A DNA stretch of 64,000 nt from Pelomyxa schiedti (taxonomy: Eukaryota > Evosea > Pelobiontida > Pelomyxidae): assembly GCA_020536535.1 (NCBI GenBank), contig JAHLWZ010000498.1:17449-81448 (forward strand), written 5' to 3'. The first letter of the stretch is position 1; each line of letters starts with the position of its first letter. Position numbers and translations under genes: made by a program. Shown here in pieces: positions 45,898 to 58,038 of the stretch. The notes under the pieces were generated by a model, which ran no database searches, was not told the DNA's origin, and worked only from the letters and a program-made list of their open reading frames with translations.

Positions 45898-48800
45898 TCA
45901 ATGGTGCTGGTCTTGCAGTAGAGAAGCAATGACCCTTTTGAGAGAGGACAAGGCCGCGACTAGGTCGGCTCTGGAGGACACTGCGGGGCAGTCGGTGGCA
46001 CAGCACTCCACGTCCTGAGTTCTTCTTCCTCCGCAGCACACGAGGCATAGTTCCTGCAGTTGTGATAACCTACGCTCCACCATACTGCACCTATTTGGGG
46101 TAGTTGTTAGTATGAAAGAAGCGGGGGTATTTGTTGCGGGCGGGGTAGTTTCGGTGGGAGTGAAGAGACCTTTGGGTGAGAACAGTGTAGGATAGCAAGC
46201 GGTTGCGCTCGCAGCGGGAGCAGAAGAATGTGTTCTGTGTGCACTGATGCTCAGCACCGCAGACTATGCAGCTCTTAACCTTGCAGTACCTCTCTAGTGT
46301 GATTGTTTTCATCACTGAGGCACCTTGGCATATGGCCGAGTTAAGCTGCATGGTTCCTACTGCCCTCAACGGTTGCAGTTCCTTGATGAGCTTTTTGAGA
46401 GGAAAGGGCTTCAAAGGCTGGTTGAGAGATATTAGGGGCCGTATTACCGGCGCCCATTTCCTGGACATGTTTGTGTACCATGCGTTGACATCTAGCAAAT
46501 GTAAAGGTTTTGACAAAGAAACACTGGAACTGGGTTCTTACTTGCACCAACAAGATTGAGAACGCGTGATAGCGCAGGGTTCACCTGCTTTGTGATGTAA
46601 TAAATGGAGTTAAGTCGGAGGGCGGAGCTTGTTTTGTTTATGTAGTGAGTTTGAGCACTTCTTTAGCAGTAATCATACTTGGCCATAAACTGCTCTGGAG
46701 AAATAACCATGTCTGCCAAGCGTGCTCCGGGATAGGCACTCACGACAACATACCTGACCCTCTCTCTCCAACGTGGCTCAGCTCGATGATCGGACTCCTT
46801 GGCCCTGGTCCCCACCAGTGCTGCTGGAGGTAGAGCTTTGGGGTTCCTGGTAACATTAATTGGCACAAAAATGGCAGAGTATCTTCAGTAACTCATAGGA
46901 TCCAAGGCGAACTGCTTTGGCAAAGATGAACTCCTTCACGTCTACATAACCATCAAGGATTTTCTTCCATTGCCTTTCCAAATATTGCTTAATCTTCGAT
47001 AAGTCACGATTGTCAAAGAGCAGCCTAGTGAACGTTGTTCGTTCTATGCACCACTGATAAAAACAAAAAAAGAACCTCAGGGTTTTTCCCATTATCCGTT
47101 GAACGAGGGGACATGTATCCCGTCTCACAAGTTCAATTCCTTTGGCTTCCATCTCAGGCTTCTTATCACGGGAGTCATACTTGAGGCCGACGTAACGTTT
47201 CTTAGTTACCAGCACGCACGGATGATACAACTAGTTGTGAGTTGTTGATTTCGTAAAAGGTAATAACCAAGGAAGGAACCTTCTCAAATTGTAATTTTAT
47301 TGGTGGTGGGTTTTGCTCCGTAATGGTCTGTGCAATCTCCTGTCCCATCTTGAATGCCTCATCTCTGGTGGCAGTTTTTAACATGACAAACATGCTGTAG
47401 ATTACAAGGTTAAGAAAAGTTGACGAATTAGAGGTATGTGGAAACCTGTCAGTGTCGCCATAAACTACTTCTGCGTTCCACTTAGACGTGCTGTTTACCA
47501 CTTTTATTGCCTGCATTGCTCTATTTAGTGGGTGTCAATTGACAAAGGAGCGAACCCTCTCTAGTGTTTGACGAGCAGTTTCGACAATGGCATCTGCTAT
47601 GTCCACGCATGGCATTCGTCCAGAAAACGCTGCAGACGCGTAGCCATACGTCACGTTTGCTATCATTTTCAAGCCAAGTTGGCGGGCATTCATCATTCGA
47701 TCGAATGCCTTAAAGAATGTCAATGTTATCCAAACTGTACAAAATGTAGTTGTTACTTTGTTCCCTTTCCCTTGCATCCATTTCATTGAGTTTTTTATCA
47801 TTACTCGAGTCTCCAGTATTTCTTGGAGCATCCTGGGTAAAACTCCTTGTCGCACTTCTTGGTTTACAAACATAACCTCATTGGGAGACACTACACAGTG
47901 CATATGGTTAGAAATACATTGGCTTTCCACACAAGTGCACTTGAAAAATAGAATCATAAACGTACATACCATTAAGCTTATTTTCTAAAAATCCCAGAAG
48001 GCCCTTTGGTACTGTTACGCTAGATGCACCAAGCCTTTTTTCCCTGGAAGGGTTGGGCATTTCAACTTTTCCCAGGCATGTTGAGTAGCTATGGGTGTTT
48101 GGTTAGTGGAGTCAGGCATGAAGGAAGTAATTACCCACCAGTAATTATAGGCAATAATGATAGATGGATAGAGTGATTGGAAGTCAAATACTGCAACTGG
48201 CATTGGGTACATCCGAGAAATGGGTTCCATAACCAGTGGGATGCATTCTGGCGCTCGCTGTTGCGCGACTTGTTGTTTACTGGGAGAAATCAAAATAAAA
48301 TTCTGGGGTTTCGTCAGCCGGAAGAGCATTGATTCTACTCTGTACTGCGATCCACGGCTAAGTACCGAAAAGAAATCAATTCCAAAAATTCGAGCAAGCT
48401 CACTGTAACGGGATAATTAAGTTCAGTCCTCGAAAAACAAGGGTGCATGCACCTTGTTCTTCCAATAAGATCTACCGAGTGCAGAAGGTCGAGGGTTGTC
48501 TGAACTCGTTTTAAGTAGTAATTGATTGTCCGAGATCTCTCAGGAAAATTTTGGATGTGCAACTGGGAGGAAGCACAAGAGGATGGCAAAGGGCTGGTAT
48601 ACCATCGAGTCAGGGTCTCGTAGGAAAAACTAGGGAACCTGTTAAGTGTGAATTTTCATCTTGTTATAAGGCACCTCTGAAACCTTTTGTTTAAGACTTG
48701 TGTGGCCATTGAGGACTGTGTGTAGTCTGTAGCTTTTACCTCGGTTTGCAGAAGTCGCCATACATTTAGAAGGATCCTTCCTGGAGATAGTAGTTGTAGA

Positions 48801-51800
48801 AGTATTCACGGCTGTGGCTACATGAATTGTACCTTGCACTGAGAAGCCAGTTGCGTGAGCATAACTCCAGTCCGCTTTACTCTGTTGCGGTGGTTTGTCT
48901 GGAACTGCAGGTTTTACAATTCGAATCCTCCCCAGTTCTACACATAAATCAAAACCTATCCTTTGTAAGTGTGAAGCACTTCAAGTGTTGTAGATAAAAT
49001 ACCAAGCACTCGAGCGCGGTCAAGTAAATAGCCGATAGACTCCATCTGTATCTCATATCCAGACATGATGTCTGGATCAAAAGCAAGAACCAATTTCACA
49101 AATCCTGCGAGTAAGTCCTTCTCTGTTTCATACTGATCGACACGTCCATCTGAATAGATTACTCAATTGAACCTTTTTTTTGGGGACAGGTTACCTATAC
49201 AATAGGAAAAGGTTGGGACTGCTGAAGGTTCGGTTTCCAATATCAAAATTCCGGTCATGTCCCTGAAATGAGTTAGAAAAAAGGAAAAAAAGTAAATGCA
49301 AGTGTTGCCTATATGAATCCCCAGCTATCTCGACGGCATCATCATCATGGATGCAGTAGCAAATGCATTGCACTGCATCATGTTCAGGGTCGGGTTTAAG
49401 AGAGCCTCTTGTATTGACTGCAACATAGAAAAAATTTACTATGTAACTCAGATTTATAGTCAATGGCACCATGAATTTCAACACTCATGTGAGTTAAATG
49501 CTGGTTCGTGTGCCAAGCAGCATCCAGACTTTCATTCAGGGAATTATTCGCGGGAAGTACAGACGAAATTTGCGGCTGCAAAGTGGGGAGATTCTTTGAA
49601 GTGGTTAATCACTAACATCAGTGGGAAAGGAAACTGACCGAATGAGGGGAACAGGTGCACCAGCGTGATGGCGGAGGTAGAAGAGGAGTGAACTCAGTAG
49701 ATTCCAAAGTGTTCGGGGTGGGAGGGAAATGCCTTATTTCAATGTTATGCACAATACACGATATTCTTTTTAGCAAACCAATCCAGGTCAACTGTGAAGT
49801 TATCCATTTTTGGAGTAAATTGTGGGAGGGCACTGGTGTTAATGTGATAGGAGGGTTCCTCGTATTTGAGCTTGACGGGAATGCGAATCTCTCTTCCACC
49901 AAATTGCTGAGAAATTAGTTGAGAATAATTGACATGAACTAACTCACAAAGGCAGGAGCAAATGAATCTTTGACACTCGAGAAAAACGGAGGTTGGTACT
50001 CAATTGTGGTAAGGGAGAGGTCACTTGATTTTATGGTTTCAGGTTCAGGTGGCTCAAGTGTATAAAACAAGTCTTCCAGTGGCTGAAGGTTATCAGGTGG
50101 GTGCAAAAAATTCATGCCCTCACAATCTTCGGTACTGTGGTGTTTCTTGCCACAACTAGGGATCGTACGAGAAACAGTATTACACACAATTTCATTTTGA
50201 GGGATTTTGGGTGGAGTGTCTTCGTCAGGGGGAGTGTTGACGTGCACTGGTGTCTCCAATACTTGAGTAAAACCTGGGGGAGAAGAAACAGGACTGCTAA
50301 TTCGTGTGCCGGGTGCGGCAATTGTTTCTTCTTCCATACTGCTGCAGGATTCATCTGTTTCATGCACCGGCAATTGGTTGAATGATAGCATATGGTAACT
50401 GGACTCAGGTGTGGAAAATTGGTGCACTGGATCTTGCGTTCCGAACTGCGTTACACGGATTTGAGTTGAACTTAGATCATCAAGGCTCTCCCTAGAGTTG
50501 CTTGTAGTTCGCTGTGTTTCTCCAATGTAGTAGCAAGAAACATCTGAATCTTCGGCGGCAGAGTCAACTGTTGATGATTTTGAGGATCCATTTGAGCCGG
50601 AAATGGCTGCATGTGGTAGGCAACAGGAAACAGGTAGGCAATTCTCATGGGTTTCGAATTTTTTAATTGGTACCTTGGAAGGTAGTTTTGAACTACTGAG
50701 GGGATCTTTTGTTGTCTGGATGGGCTTTTTCTTGACTTGTGAAAGATGTGGTTCCAAGGGTCCAATGGAAACACATGACATGAGCTTCATGGTTGGCTTT
50801 GAGGGTTGGAATTTCCCATGATTACCGCTGCTTGAAGTAACAGTACGACTGGAACAACTTGGTAATCCCCCTATTGGGTTGGTTGGCGACCTTTTTGAAG
50901 CACTTTTAAATCGTGATGGGACGTAAGGTGGTAGAGGATTTTGTGAATCGAGAGCAAGAACTCCAGGAGGAAGGGGCTGCTGAATATACCCTCTGCAAGA
51001 ATGCGGACAAGTAACTGCTTTGTTAAAGTGGGGTGTTGGTGGGAAGGCAAGTGTCGGAGGTGGAGAGGAAAGGTCATATGGAACAGGGGTTGAGGGTACA
51101 GGGTGTGTTGACGGAATGGCCTGGTTCTGTATAGATTGCGTTTCTGGAAAATTGAGTGCCACAGAATCTTTACTTGAAATCTTTTGGGAAACTTAGAAAC
51201 GTCAAGGAAGATGAACTTGTGGTTACAGATTTGCAAGCATGGGCACAGTGGTGCTTTTCCCAGGAGCATACTCGTTTTGGAGGAGGCTCGTGAAATAAAA
51301 GCTTTGAGGGTTTAACAAGTTGCTGGCAGGATTCAAGAGTGTGAGTGTGTTTGCGTGTAGAGCTTGGACTGCGACTGCTACTGCTAGTGCTAGTGCTAGT
51401 GCTACCAGCAGTTGTGGAAAAGGTACCCAAATTTTTAGAGGAAGGTTGATGTTGAACGGAGTGATGGTGGTGCTTGTGGTGATGGGGGAGTTTAATTTGA
51501 GCGCCAGGGGATTCAGGTTTGATGAAAGTTGGCACCTTAACAGTGGGTTGAAAGATATCTTGAGAAACTATGTCCTCAGGTACGCTGGGATGTGATTCCA
51601 CAAGCTTGCAAAAACGCTGTTGGTGGTATAAGTAAGTGCTCCCTTTTTTGTTGATTAGTATAGGCTCACATGACGCCGAGTTGCTGTCCTATCGTTCCGG
51701 CCATCAAATTGTGGGATCTGGGCTAAATTCCCGTTGGGTTTTTCTTCAACAGAGCCCCTTTTTCAAAGAGGTTAAGCTTCCTCTAATTACATTGTACGCA

Positions 51801-53701
51801 CATTATATCCATCAGTTCTTTCTGTGATTTAACAGGATCATCATCAGAAGAGGTGCCACTACTATCTCCTTCAGCCTCCATGGCAGTATCTTCTGTGCTT
51901 TCATTGGTCTGAAGATCGGAGAGAGACCAGTCAGTATCACGGAGAAAGTCCAGAGCTGATGCCGCTGCTTTATCCTTACAAGAATCAGTATGAAAAAGAA
52001 AAATTCTCCGCGGTCAGGGTACCTGAGTATTAATTGAAATGCTCTTGGGGTCACATTCATTTGGGTCAGGTGAAAAGGGGGCATTGGAGGGTGGGGTCTG
52101 TTCAAAGAAAGGTGAGCTAGAATGGAGTGTGCTTGACGATTCAGTTTGTTGAACAACTATTCACGGAGTTACGGTATAACAAAAACGGTTAAGCAGACAC
52201 CTGATGCAGCTGCATTGTGATCGACAGCCTCCTCAGCAATAATCTCATGTATTCTTTGCCTTTTTTTGTAAGTCAACCCAAAAGGGTATACCAAAGACTC
52301 ACTGAATAACAGTCTCCAATTCCGATTTACAGGGTAGAATCCTCTTTGACTCCAGTGGTACTTTAAATTTCTCTCCAAGTAACTTTGATTGCTCTTGCCA
52401 CATGGAAGCAAGAGATCGAACTACTTTTTTGTGATACTGCGGAATGCCAGAAGAAGGGGTTGTTGCAGCCAGAAGATCGTCAGGATTGAGCAAGTCCTCG
52501 ATGGAGGCATCAACCTCCAATTCACATGTTGTGGTGCGTGGCAGACCGTTTGTTGCAATACCTCCTGTAGTAGACACGAAGAGTTTGCGCTGAAGACTGG
52601 AAGGATCGTATTCTGCATTTTGTACGATATAAGCTCACAGAGTGAAGAGCGGCAATGTTACAGGACAATTGACAAAACAAGAAAGAAAAGTAAGATGTAA
52701 GATCACCACTCCTCCTCTGTGAAAGCCCTCTCTCGAAAGAAACACCCCCTAAACAGATTGCTCGATCTCCTGCTGGAAGTGGACAACGGAATGTGACATG
52801 TCTCAGATTTACCAGGCCCATTCCAAAAAGATTATAGTCAACAAAAATTTGCAAGGAGAATGGAATATGGGCCTGCATACACTGAGCAGTAATTTTCATT
52901 GGTAAAAATTACCTCATAAACAGCAAATTTTGTTTGCATAATGGCCCCACTACGCAAGAGAGCCACGATTCTTGTGACATGTTGTGGATTATAGCTACCA
53001 GCAATTAAAAGTTTTGAACAGATTAGCTGTGCATACATATAAGTTTTCAAGAAAACTTTTTCACAGGGACAGTAACCATAGAATGGCTTGCCTCTTACTG
53101 GAACAATTTTGAACACATAGTGGTGATGCTGTTGCCCTGTGTTGTACCTGTTTCCTGGAAATGGTTTCGACATTTCCAGGTTTTGGTTTGCAACGTGAGC
53201 TGCTCTCTCAATGCACATAGAGAGTTTTCTACAATAAGACTCCACTGAAGAGGGAAAAGTCACAAATAAGTGTACTTTCATGACAAATAACTCAAGTACC
53301 ATTTTCTCTCACCATTGGTTGGTCATCAGGAAATGGAACAAAGAAATATGGGAAAGCCTACGTTTAATTCACTTGGGTCGAAAGAAAAATCCAATAAGAA
53401 GCACCTTGTGCAAGTGCAAACACGTCTTTTGTCCAGCAGGGGTAGCACCAAATATCCTCAAAACAGGCACTGATGGAGGTTGCTCATTCTGAAACGATGA
53501 CCACACAACATCGTGATCCTGCAAAAAAAAAACCCCACGAAAAAAAAAAAAAAACGTGAGGCGAGGCCCTTCAACACGAAACGGAGAAAAAAAAAAAAAC
53601 GGACAACAAACAACAACCTTTGCTGGTTCTACCATGACGTCGTCAATAGACACCGCACGCACTGCAAAAACCGCACCCGCCGGTGTCGTCGTGCCACTCA
53701 T
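45898..53701 (-). CDS. REV3: DNA polymerase zeta catalytic subunit (REV3)
   Basis: The start at 53701 (MSGTTTPAGAVFAVRAVSID) leads to VLRIFGATPAGQKTCLHLH and YVFKIVPVRGKPFYGY, the REV3 N-terminal domain (to about 52550). A Ser/Pro-rich middle (about 52400-49950) has no conserved text, as in other REV3. The B-family polymerase core has motif A DFQSLYPSIIIAYNYC (about 48170-48120), VRQGVLPRMLQEILETR, motif B ARQLGLKMIANVTYGYASA (about 47690-47630), motif C YGDTDS (about 47460-47394, split by a 51-nt intron at 47395-47445), and KRYVGLKY plus KGIELVRRDTCP. Two C-terminal Cys clusters (CIVCGAEH, CSRCERNR and later LCLVCC, CCATDC) correspond to CysA and the iron-sulfur CysB. All catalytic Asp residues are present. 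The enzyme extends damaged primer ends in translesion synthesis with REV7. Confidence 0.93.
51371..51405 (-). repeat. CTAGTG hexamer repeat encoding Ser-Thr
   Basis: Imperfect tandem CTAGTG units within the Ser-rich middle of REV3, read on the minus strand as alternating Thr and Ser. In-frame low complexity. Confidence 0.7.
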
Positions 53702-54100
53702 TCGCCGTTTATAAATAATATGATGGGTTTTTGATCAACCCAAAAACTGCTGTGGTGCTTCTTGAACTATTTTTCGAACCCCTTTGTGGGGTGTTGATGA
53801 ATCTAGTTGTGGCTCTGGGCAGCACCAAGCCATTTCCAACCGTCGTTTGAAGATTCGGGGAATGGCAGCCTGGTTCACTCAAACTAGGAAGCTGCGAACA
53901 GACACAAGCATCATGGTACTGCGAACTTCTCCTTTTTTGGGAACAGAACTTCGAAACTGCACTTGCCGTTTGTGTTTGGTGGAACTCGTGCACGCAAAAA
54001 AGGTAGACTTTTCTGTGTGTGTGGAAAATGCCCTGTGAACGTTGCATTTTTTTATTCATTAATAATAACGAAAACCCACACAAGGGCACACACCGCATAC
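53702..54100. other. Divergent promoter region between REV3 and the phosphatase
   Basis: About 400 bp between the leftward REV3 start and the rightward phosphatase start. Open frames on both strands here lack recognisable content. Long A runs (about 53523-53600) lie inside the first REV3 intron, next to the promoter. Confidence 0.45.
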
Positions 54101-55362
54101 ATGTCTGATACACAAGCACGCGGCCTCATCACAACAGAGCGGCTTGTTCCGCCACATTTTTGTGAGAACTTCCACTTCAACCACCTCACCAATCAGTGGA
54201 TTCCTAATAAGAGGCCACGTCCGGATTGCATTCTTGATGGCTTGTATATCGGCGACCTGGACAATGCGTTTGATAGTGAGGTTTGTGGTGATTCCCGCTT
54301 TCCCTCATTTGTTGTGTTTCGCATCCTTTCATCCCAGACTCTGTACTCACATCTTAATCAGACACTGGAGTCGCTGGGGATCACCCACGTTCTTTCTGTA
54401 CTTGAAATTAAAGACATTCCGGATTTTTATTCACACTTTCCGAAGAATATAATTGTAGAGACTATACAGTATGCAAGCGTCCAATATATATTACTATTAC
54501 ACACTTACCTCTTTCTCCCACCAGAATTCCGGATGATACCACCGTGGATATATCACAATACTTTCCGAAAGCCATAGAGTTCATCTCAAAGGCTCTCAGA
54601 GAGACGGGAGAAAACGGGAGCCTCCACAACCACTCCTCCACTTCTTCCGCCTCCTCATTCCCACCATACATCCCCGCCACTCCGCGGGCATCCTCCAATC
54701 TCCGGAAATCCACAAGTATCTCCGTAGGACACATTGGCACCACAACAAGCACCGGAATTTGCGGAATCCTCTCCGCTTCGACCAACATCAACACCAGCAC
54801 TACTTCCACTCCAACAGCGACAACAACCTCATCAACTCCCATCAATAGCATCACTTGCACTTGCACTTCCACGTCATCGTCGTCATCGTCATCACCCCTA
54901 TCCTCACCGTCATCCACCGCACCTCCTTCTCCGTCCCATAACTGCGAGAATTCGCGGCACTCGGACCGGCGCGGCGGGGTGCTGGTTCACTGCGCGTGGG
55001 GAGTCAGCCGCAGCGCCGCGGTCGTCACCGCGTTCGTGATGTACGCGCTGTCCATGGACTGGGCCTCGGCCCTGCGCGCCGTGCAGAGCGAGCACCCCAC
55101 GGCGTTCCCCAGCCTGGCCTTCGCGAGGCAGCTCGCCGACTTTGGCTCCAGGCTCGCGGCCACGCGGGCCTCGCAGATGCAACTGAGGACCGAGCTCTGG
55201 GGAGGAGGAGGAGGAGGAGGGGGCGGCGAGGGGACTTGCGGGAACGAGAAGGAGGGCGACCAGGGACTTATGGGTGGCGCTCGCGGCTCGGCGGTGAGAC
55301 TCAGGGGGGCCTCTGGAAGCAGCAGCCCGTTGGCGTCCACCAATAAGCCCAAGGCCGGTTGA
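54101..55362 (+). CDS. Dual-specificity protein phosphatase with low-complexity insertion and Gly-rich tail
   Basis: It starts MSDTQARGLITTERLVPP at 54101. The DSP fold begins PDCILDGLYIGDLDNAF. Introns (about 54283-54357 and 54470-54533) then give TLESLGITHVLSVLEIKDIP, then IPDDTTVDISQYFPKAIEFI, the normal order up to the general-acid helix region. About 115 residues of Ser/Thr/Pro runs (54600-54970) are then inserted before the P-loop HCAWGVSRSAAVV (about 54990-55028). The catalytic Cys and Arg are present, so the enzyme should be active. The helix after the loop, MDWASALRAVQSEHPTAFPS, is standard. The tail has a Gly run (GGA repeat, 55202-55230). The substrate is unknown, probably phospho-Ser/Thr/Tyr proteins. 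Unlike most genes here, the GC-rich part lies at the 3' end. Confidence 0.85.
55202..55230 (+). repeat. GGA repeat encoding poly-Gly
   Basis: A run of GGA/GGG triplets encodes about nine Gly in the tail of the phosphatase. In frame. Confidence 0.85.
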
Positions 55363-55548
55363 ACGAGTTTTTGTACCTTTGGCCGAAAAAGGAATGTGGA
55401 AGCTTGAAGAACAAACGAAAAAATCAATTGAACTTTAAATACCTTTCAGAGATAGGTTCTGTTTCTTGTGGTACTGGGTACTGGGGACAGTGTTTTGTGG
55501 TTGGTGTGTTTGTTGTGGTTGGAATTGGAATGACTGGGGACTTCCGGT

Positions 55549-57707
55549 CTACAGGAGGTCGGTTTCGGGCTTTTTTTTCCAGTCAACAGGTTTGGTTGTT
55601 GTGGTGTCAGAGGTGAAATCACAAGGCATGAAAGTGTTGTTCTCCATCCCACCAGGGCAGAAGAAATGATCTGTTATAGGGAATGAGTAGAAGAACCAAA
55701 AGTATTTATTAACAAGTTGTGCGGCTTTAGTTTTTAGTTGGGGTTTAAATAGGGGTTTTTTGAAATACAAGTTTAGACTTCTATAACTTAAAAAGGAGTG
55801 CCACAACCAACCTGCTGCGGAGCGCTTGAGGTATGCACGAGAGCACTTTGGGCAACGCGGTGGTGATCCGTGAATGGAATTGTACGCAATACGTTTTTGT
55901 AGTTCAGTCTTTGGTCCAGTGATAAGACAATTATTTGCTCTGTGGTACTTCAGATTGTTATGGTGGAGGATTTGTGATACTGGAGTTTTTCCTTCAGTTG
56001 AACAACTGGTAGAGTGTATAAGAAGGTGAGTTGCTGTGGAGAGAGTTTCTCTACAATTTCCTATAAAGTGTCAAAAAAGAGACCACATGTGGTTATTAAC
56101 GTACATCAGGTATGGACATCTCGGGAAGTACAGATTTTCTGCTATGTCGTTGAAGTAAGACAACATTGAGGAAATTCAAAATAAAAGCAACCTCTTTTTT
56201 GGAGGTCTCTCAAGTCCCTTGCCAGCTGCCTTGGGTGCCCTCATTTTGCTTTCCTCCTCACTCTCACTGGAGCTGCTGGATCTTGTGTATTTAATTGGAG
56301 CCCGGAGGCCTTCTGCAGCACGTATTTTGGATAATTCATAGGCCTATCATCAGAGGGGTAAAACACATCAGAGGGGGAAATAGGGATATGAGATAAGACC
56401 AAACCTTCTTCCCAGGAAGGGCCACTTCTTTTGCTGAAAGAGTTGTTAGAATGTGAAGTGAAACGCAGAATAACAAACGTATTGAAATGCATACATGTCA
56501 ATCTCACCACGGGTTTCCTTTTCCGTGGACCCTCAACTATTATTGCCTTGAACACGTTTGATGGTGATCTGTGATGGGAGTTCTCACTATCGGGCTCTAT
56601 TAATTCTTCCTCATCTGTACTAGTTTCTCCTCCTGATACTTTTTTTGTCTTAGGCTTAGTCTTACTCTTACTGTTAGTCTTCTTGGCCTTTTTCACTTTT
56701 CTCTTCCCTTTCCCACTGTCCACTTTCTTGCTCTTTGCGGATTTAGTTGAGGATGAGGAATTAGTATCGGTAGTGGATTCCTCGTCACTGCTCTCTTCTT
56801 CGTCAAAACTGCTGTCTTCTTTATCATCACTGCTCTCACTTTTGGCTTTGTCCTTTTTACTCTTCTTGGTAGTGGTGGTGGCCTCCTCAGCTCCTGCTTT
56901 TGGAGCTGTTTCTGCAGGCGGCTTAGGTTTTTCAGCAGTCGGCTTATGGGGTACTTCTACATCTTCCACAATGACAGGGTCCCCGTTTGGCTTTGCTTTG
57001 TTCTTCTTTTTGGAGCCCTTACCAGTTCCTTCCAGAGAAGCACCAACCGGCTCATGATGTAAGGTCAATATGTCGTCGTCATCATCATCGCCGCCCTTCT
57101 TGTGACTGCTGCTGCTGCTGATGCAGTTGCAATCAATCACAATGACGTCCTCATCCCCGCCGCCGTCTTTGCCCGTCGGCTTGGCCGCGGCCTTTTCTTT
57201 CCCCCCGCCAGCGCCAGGGGCATTTTCCTTCCCCCCCTCGCCCTTGCTCTTCCCGCCCTTGCCCTCTGCCGCCTCCTCCTCCTCCGCCTCCTCCTTGCCC
57301 TTCCCCTTGTCTTTCCCCTTGTCCGCCGCCGCGGGCCCGCTCTTGTCCCCCTTGCCCTCTGCCGCGCCCCCCCCGCCCTTGTCGCCCTTGTCCCCCTTGT
57401 CGGCCTTGGCTGCGTCCTCCCCGCCTTTGCTGCCCTTGGCGCTGGGCTCGGGCGCCGCTGCTGGCGCCCCTTTCGGCCGCTCCCTCTCTTTGTCCTTGCC
57501 CTTGGAGGACGCCGCGGTGGCCGCGGTGGTGGTGGCCGTGGTGGCGGCGCTGCTCCCTGGGGCCGCCTCGGGCTTCCCGGGGGGCGGCGCTGCCGCAGCC
57601 GACGCCGCGGGCGCGGGGGCCTTGACGCTGGCGGGAGCGTCCTCGTCCATGTCCTCCGCGTGCTTAGCCTTGGCTGCCTCCACTTTCTTGGCGTTCTTCC
57701 CGGACAT
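55549..57707 (-). CDS. Lys/Asp/Glu/Ala-rich nuclear-looking protein with a small Cys/His C-terminal module
   Basis: It starts MSGKNAKKVEAAKAKHAEDM at 57707. About 400 residues of Ala/Gly/Lys/Asp/Ser-rich disorder follow; the first 600 bases are strongly GC-rich. The Lys-rich parts (KRKVKKAKK, KSKTKPKTKK) would serve as nuclear signals. Introns at about 56510-56345 and 56190-56060 lead to a conserved-looking C-terminus: ETLSTATHLLIHSTS, CPKCSRAYLKRSAA and, after an intron of about 140 nt (55816-55674), DHFFCPGG ... MPCDF, ending PETDLL at 55549. Four Cys and a His suggest one zinc site, but no finger family is recognised. The C-terminus rather than the disordered part is likely the functional module. 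Confidence 0.6.
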
Positions 57708-58038
57708 GCGGGGTCCGCGTCCTTGTGAGGGACTTGATTTTTAGTTTCAGCAGAAAAAAACGACTTGTGGCACGAAAGATCTACAAGGAAACGAAAAAGG
57801 AAGCACACGGAGCCAGCTCCGCCTCGCAGAGGAGCGGGAGAGTCTGAGAGAGGCAAAAAAAGTTCGGTTGGCTGACGTGGTTGCGTGCTTCACAGAGGTT
57901 TTTTTGGAGAGTGCTCCGCGGTTGTTGTCCCCTTGCGGGGTCTTCAGTCACAGAGCAGGAGGGTTTGGTGAGGGCTCAGGCCCGACGTTGCATCAGGCTA
58001 GAACTCTCTAGGATGAATTCCGATGGAATGTCATCTCG
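57708..58038. other. Divergent intergenic stretch, nothing supported
   Basis: About 330 bp upstream of the Lys-rich gene. No recognisable coding text or RNA gene is seen. It probably holds the promoters of both flanking genes. Confidence 0.4.

Noticed and set aside
57102-57744. Two open frames of more than 200 codons on plus
   Set aside because: Antisense of the GC-rich Lys/Ala-rich start of the minus-strand gene; low complexity with no start context or homology.
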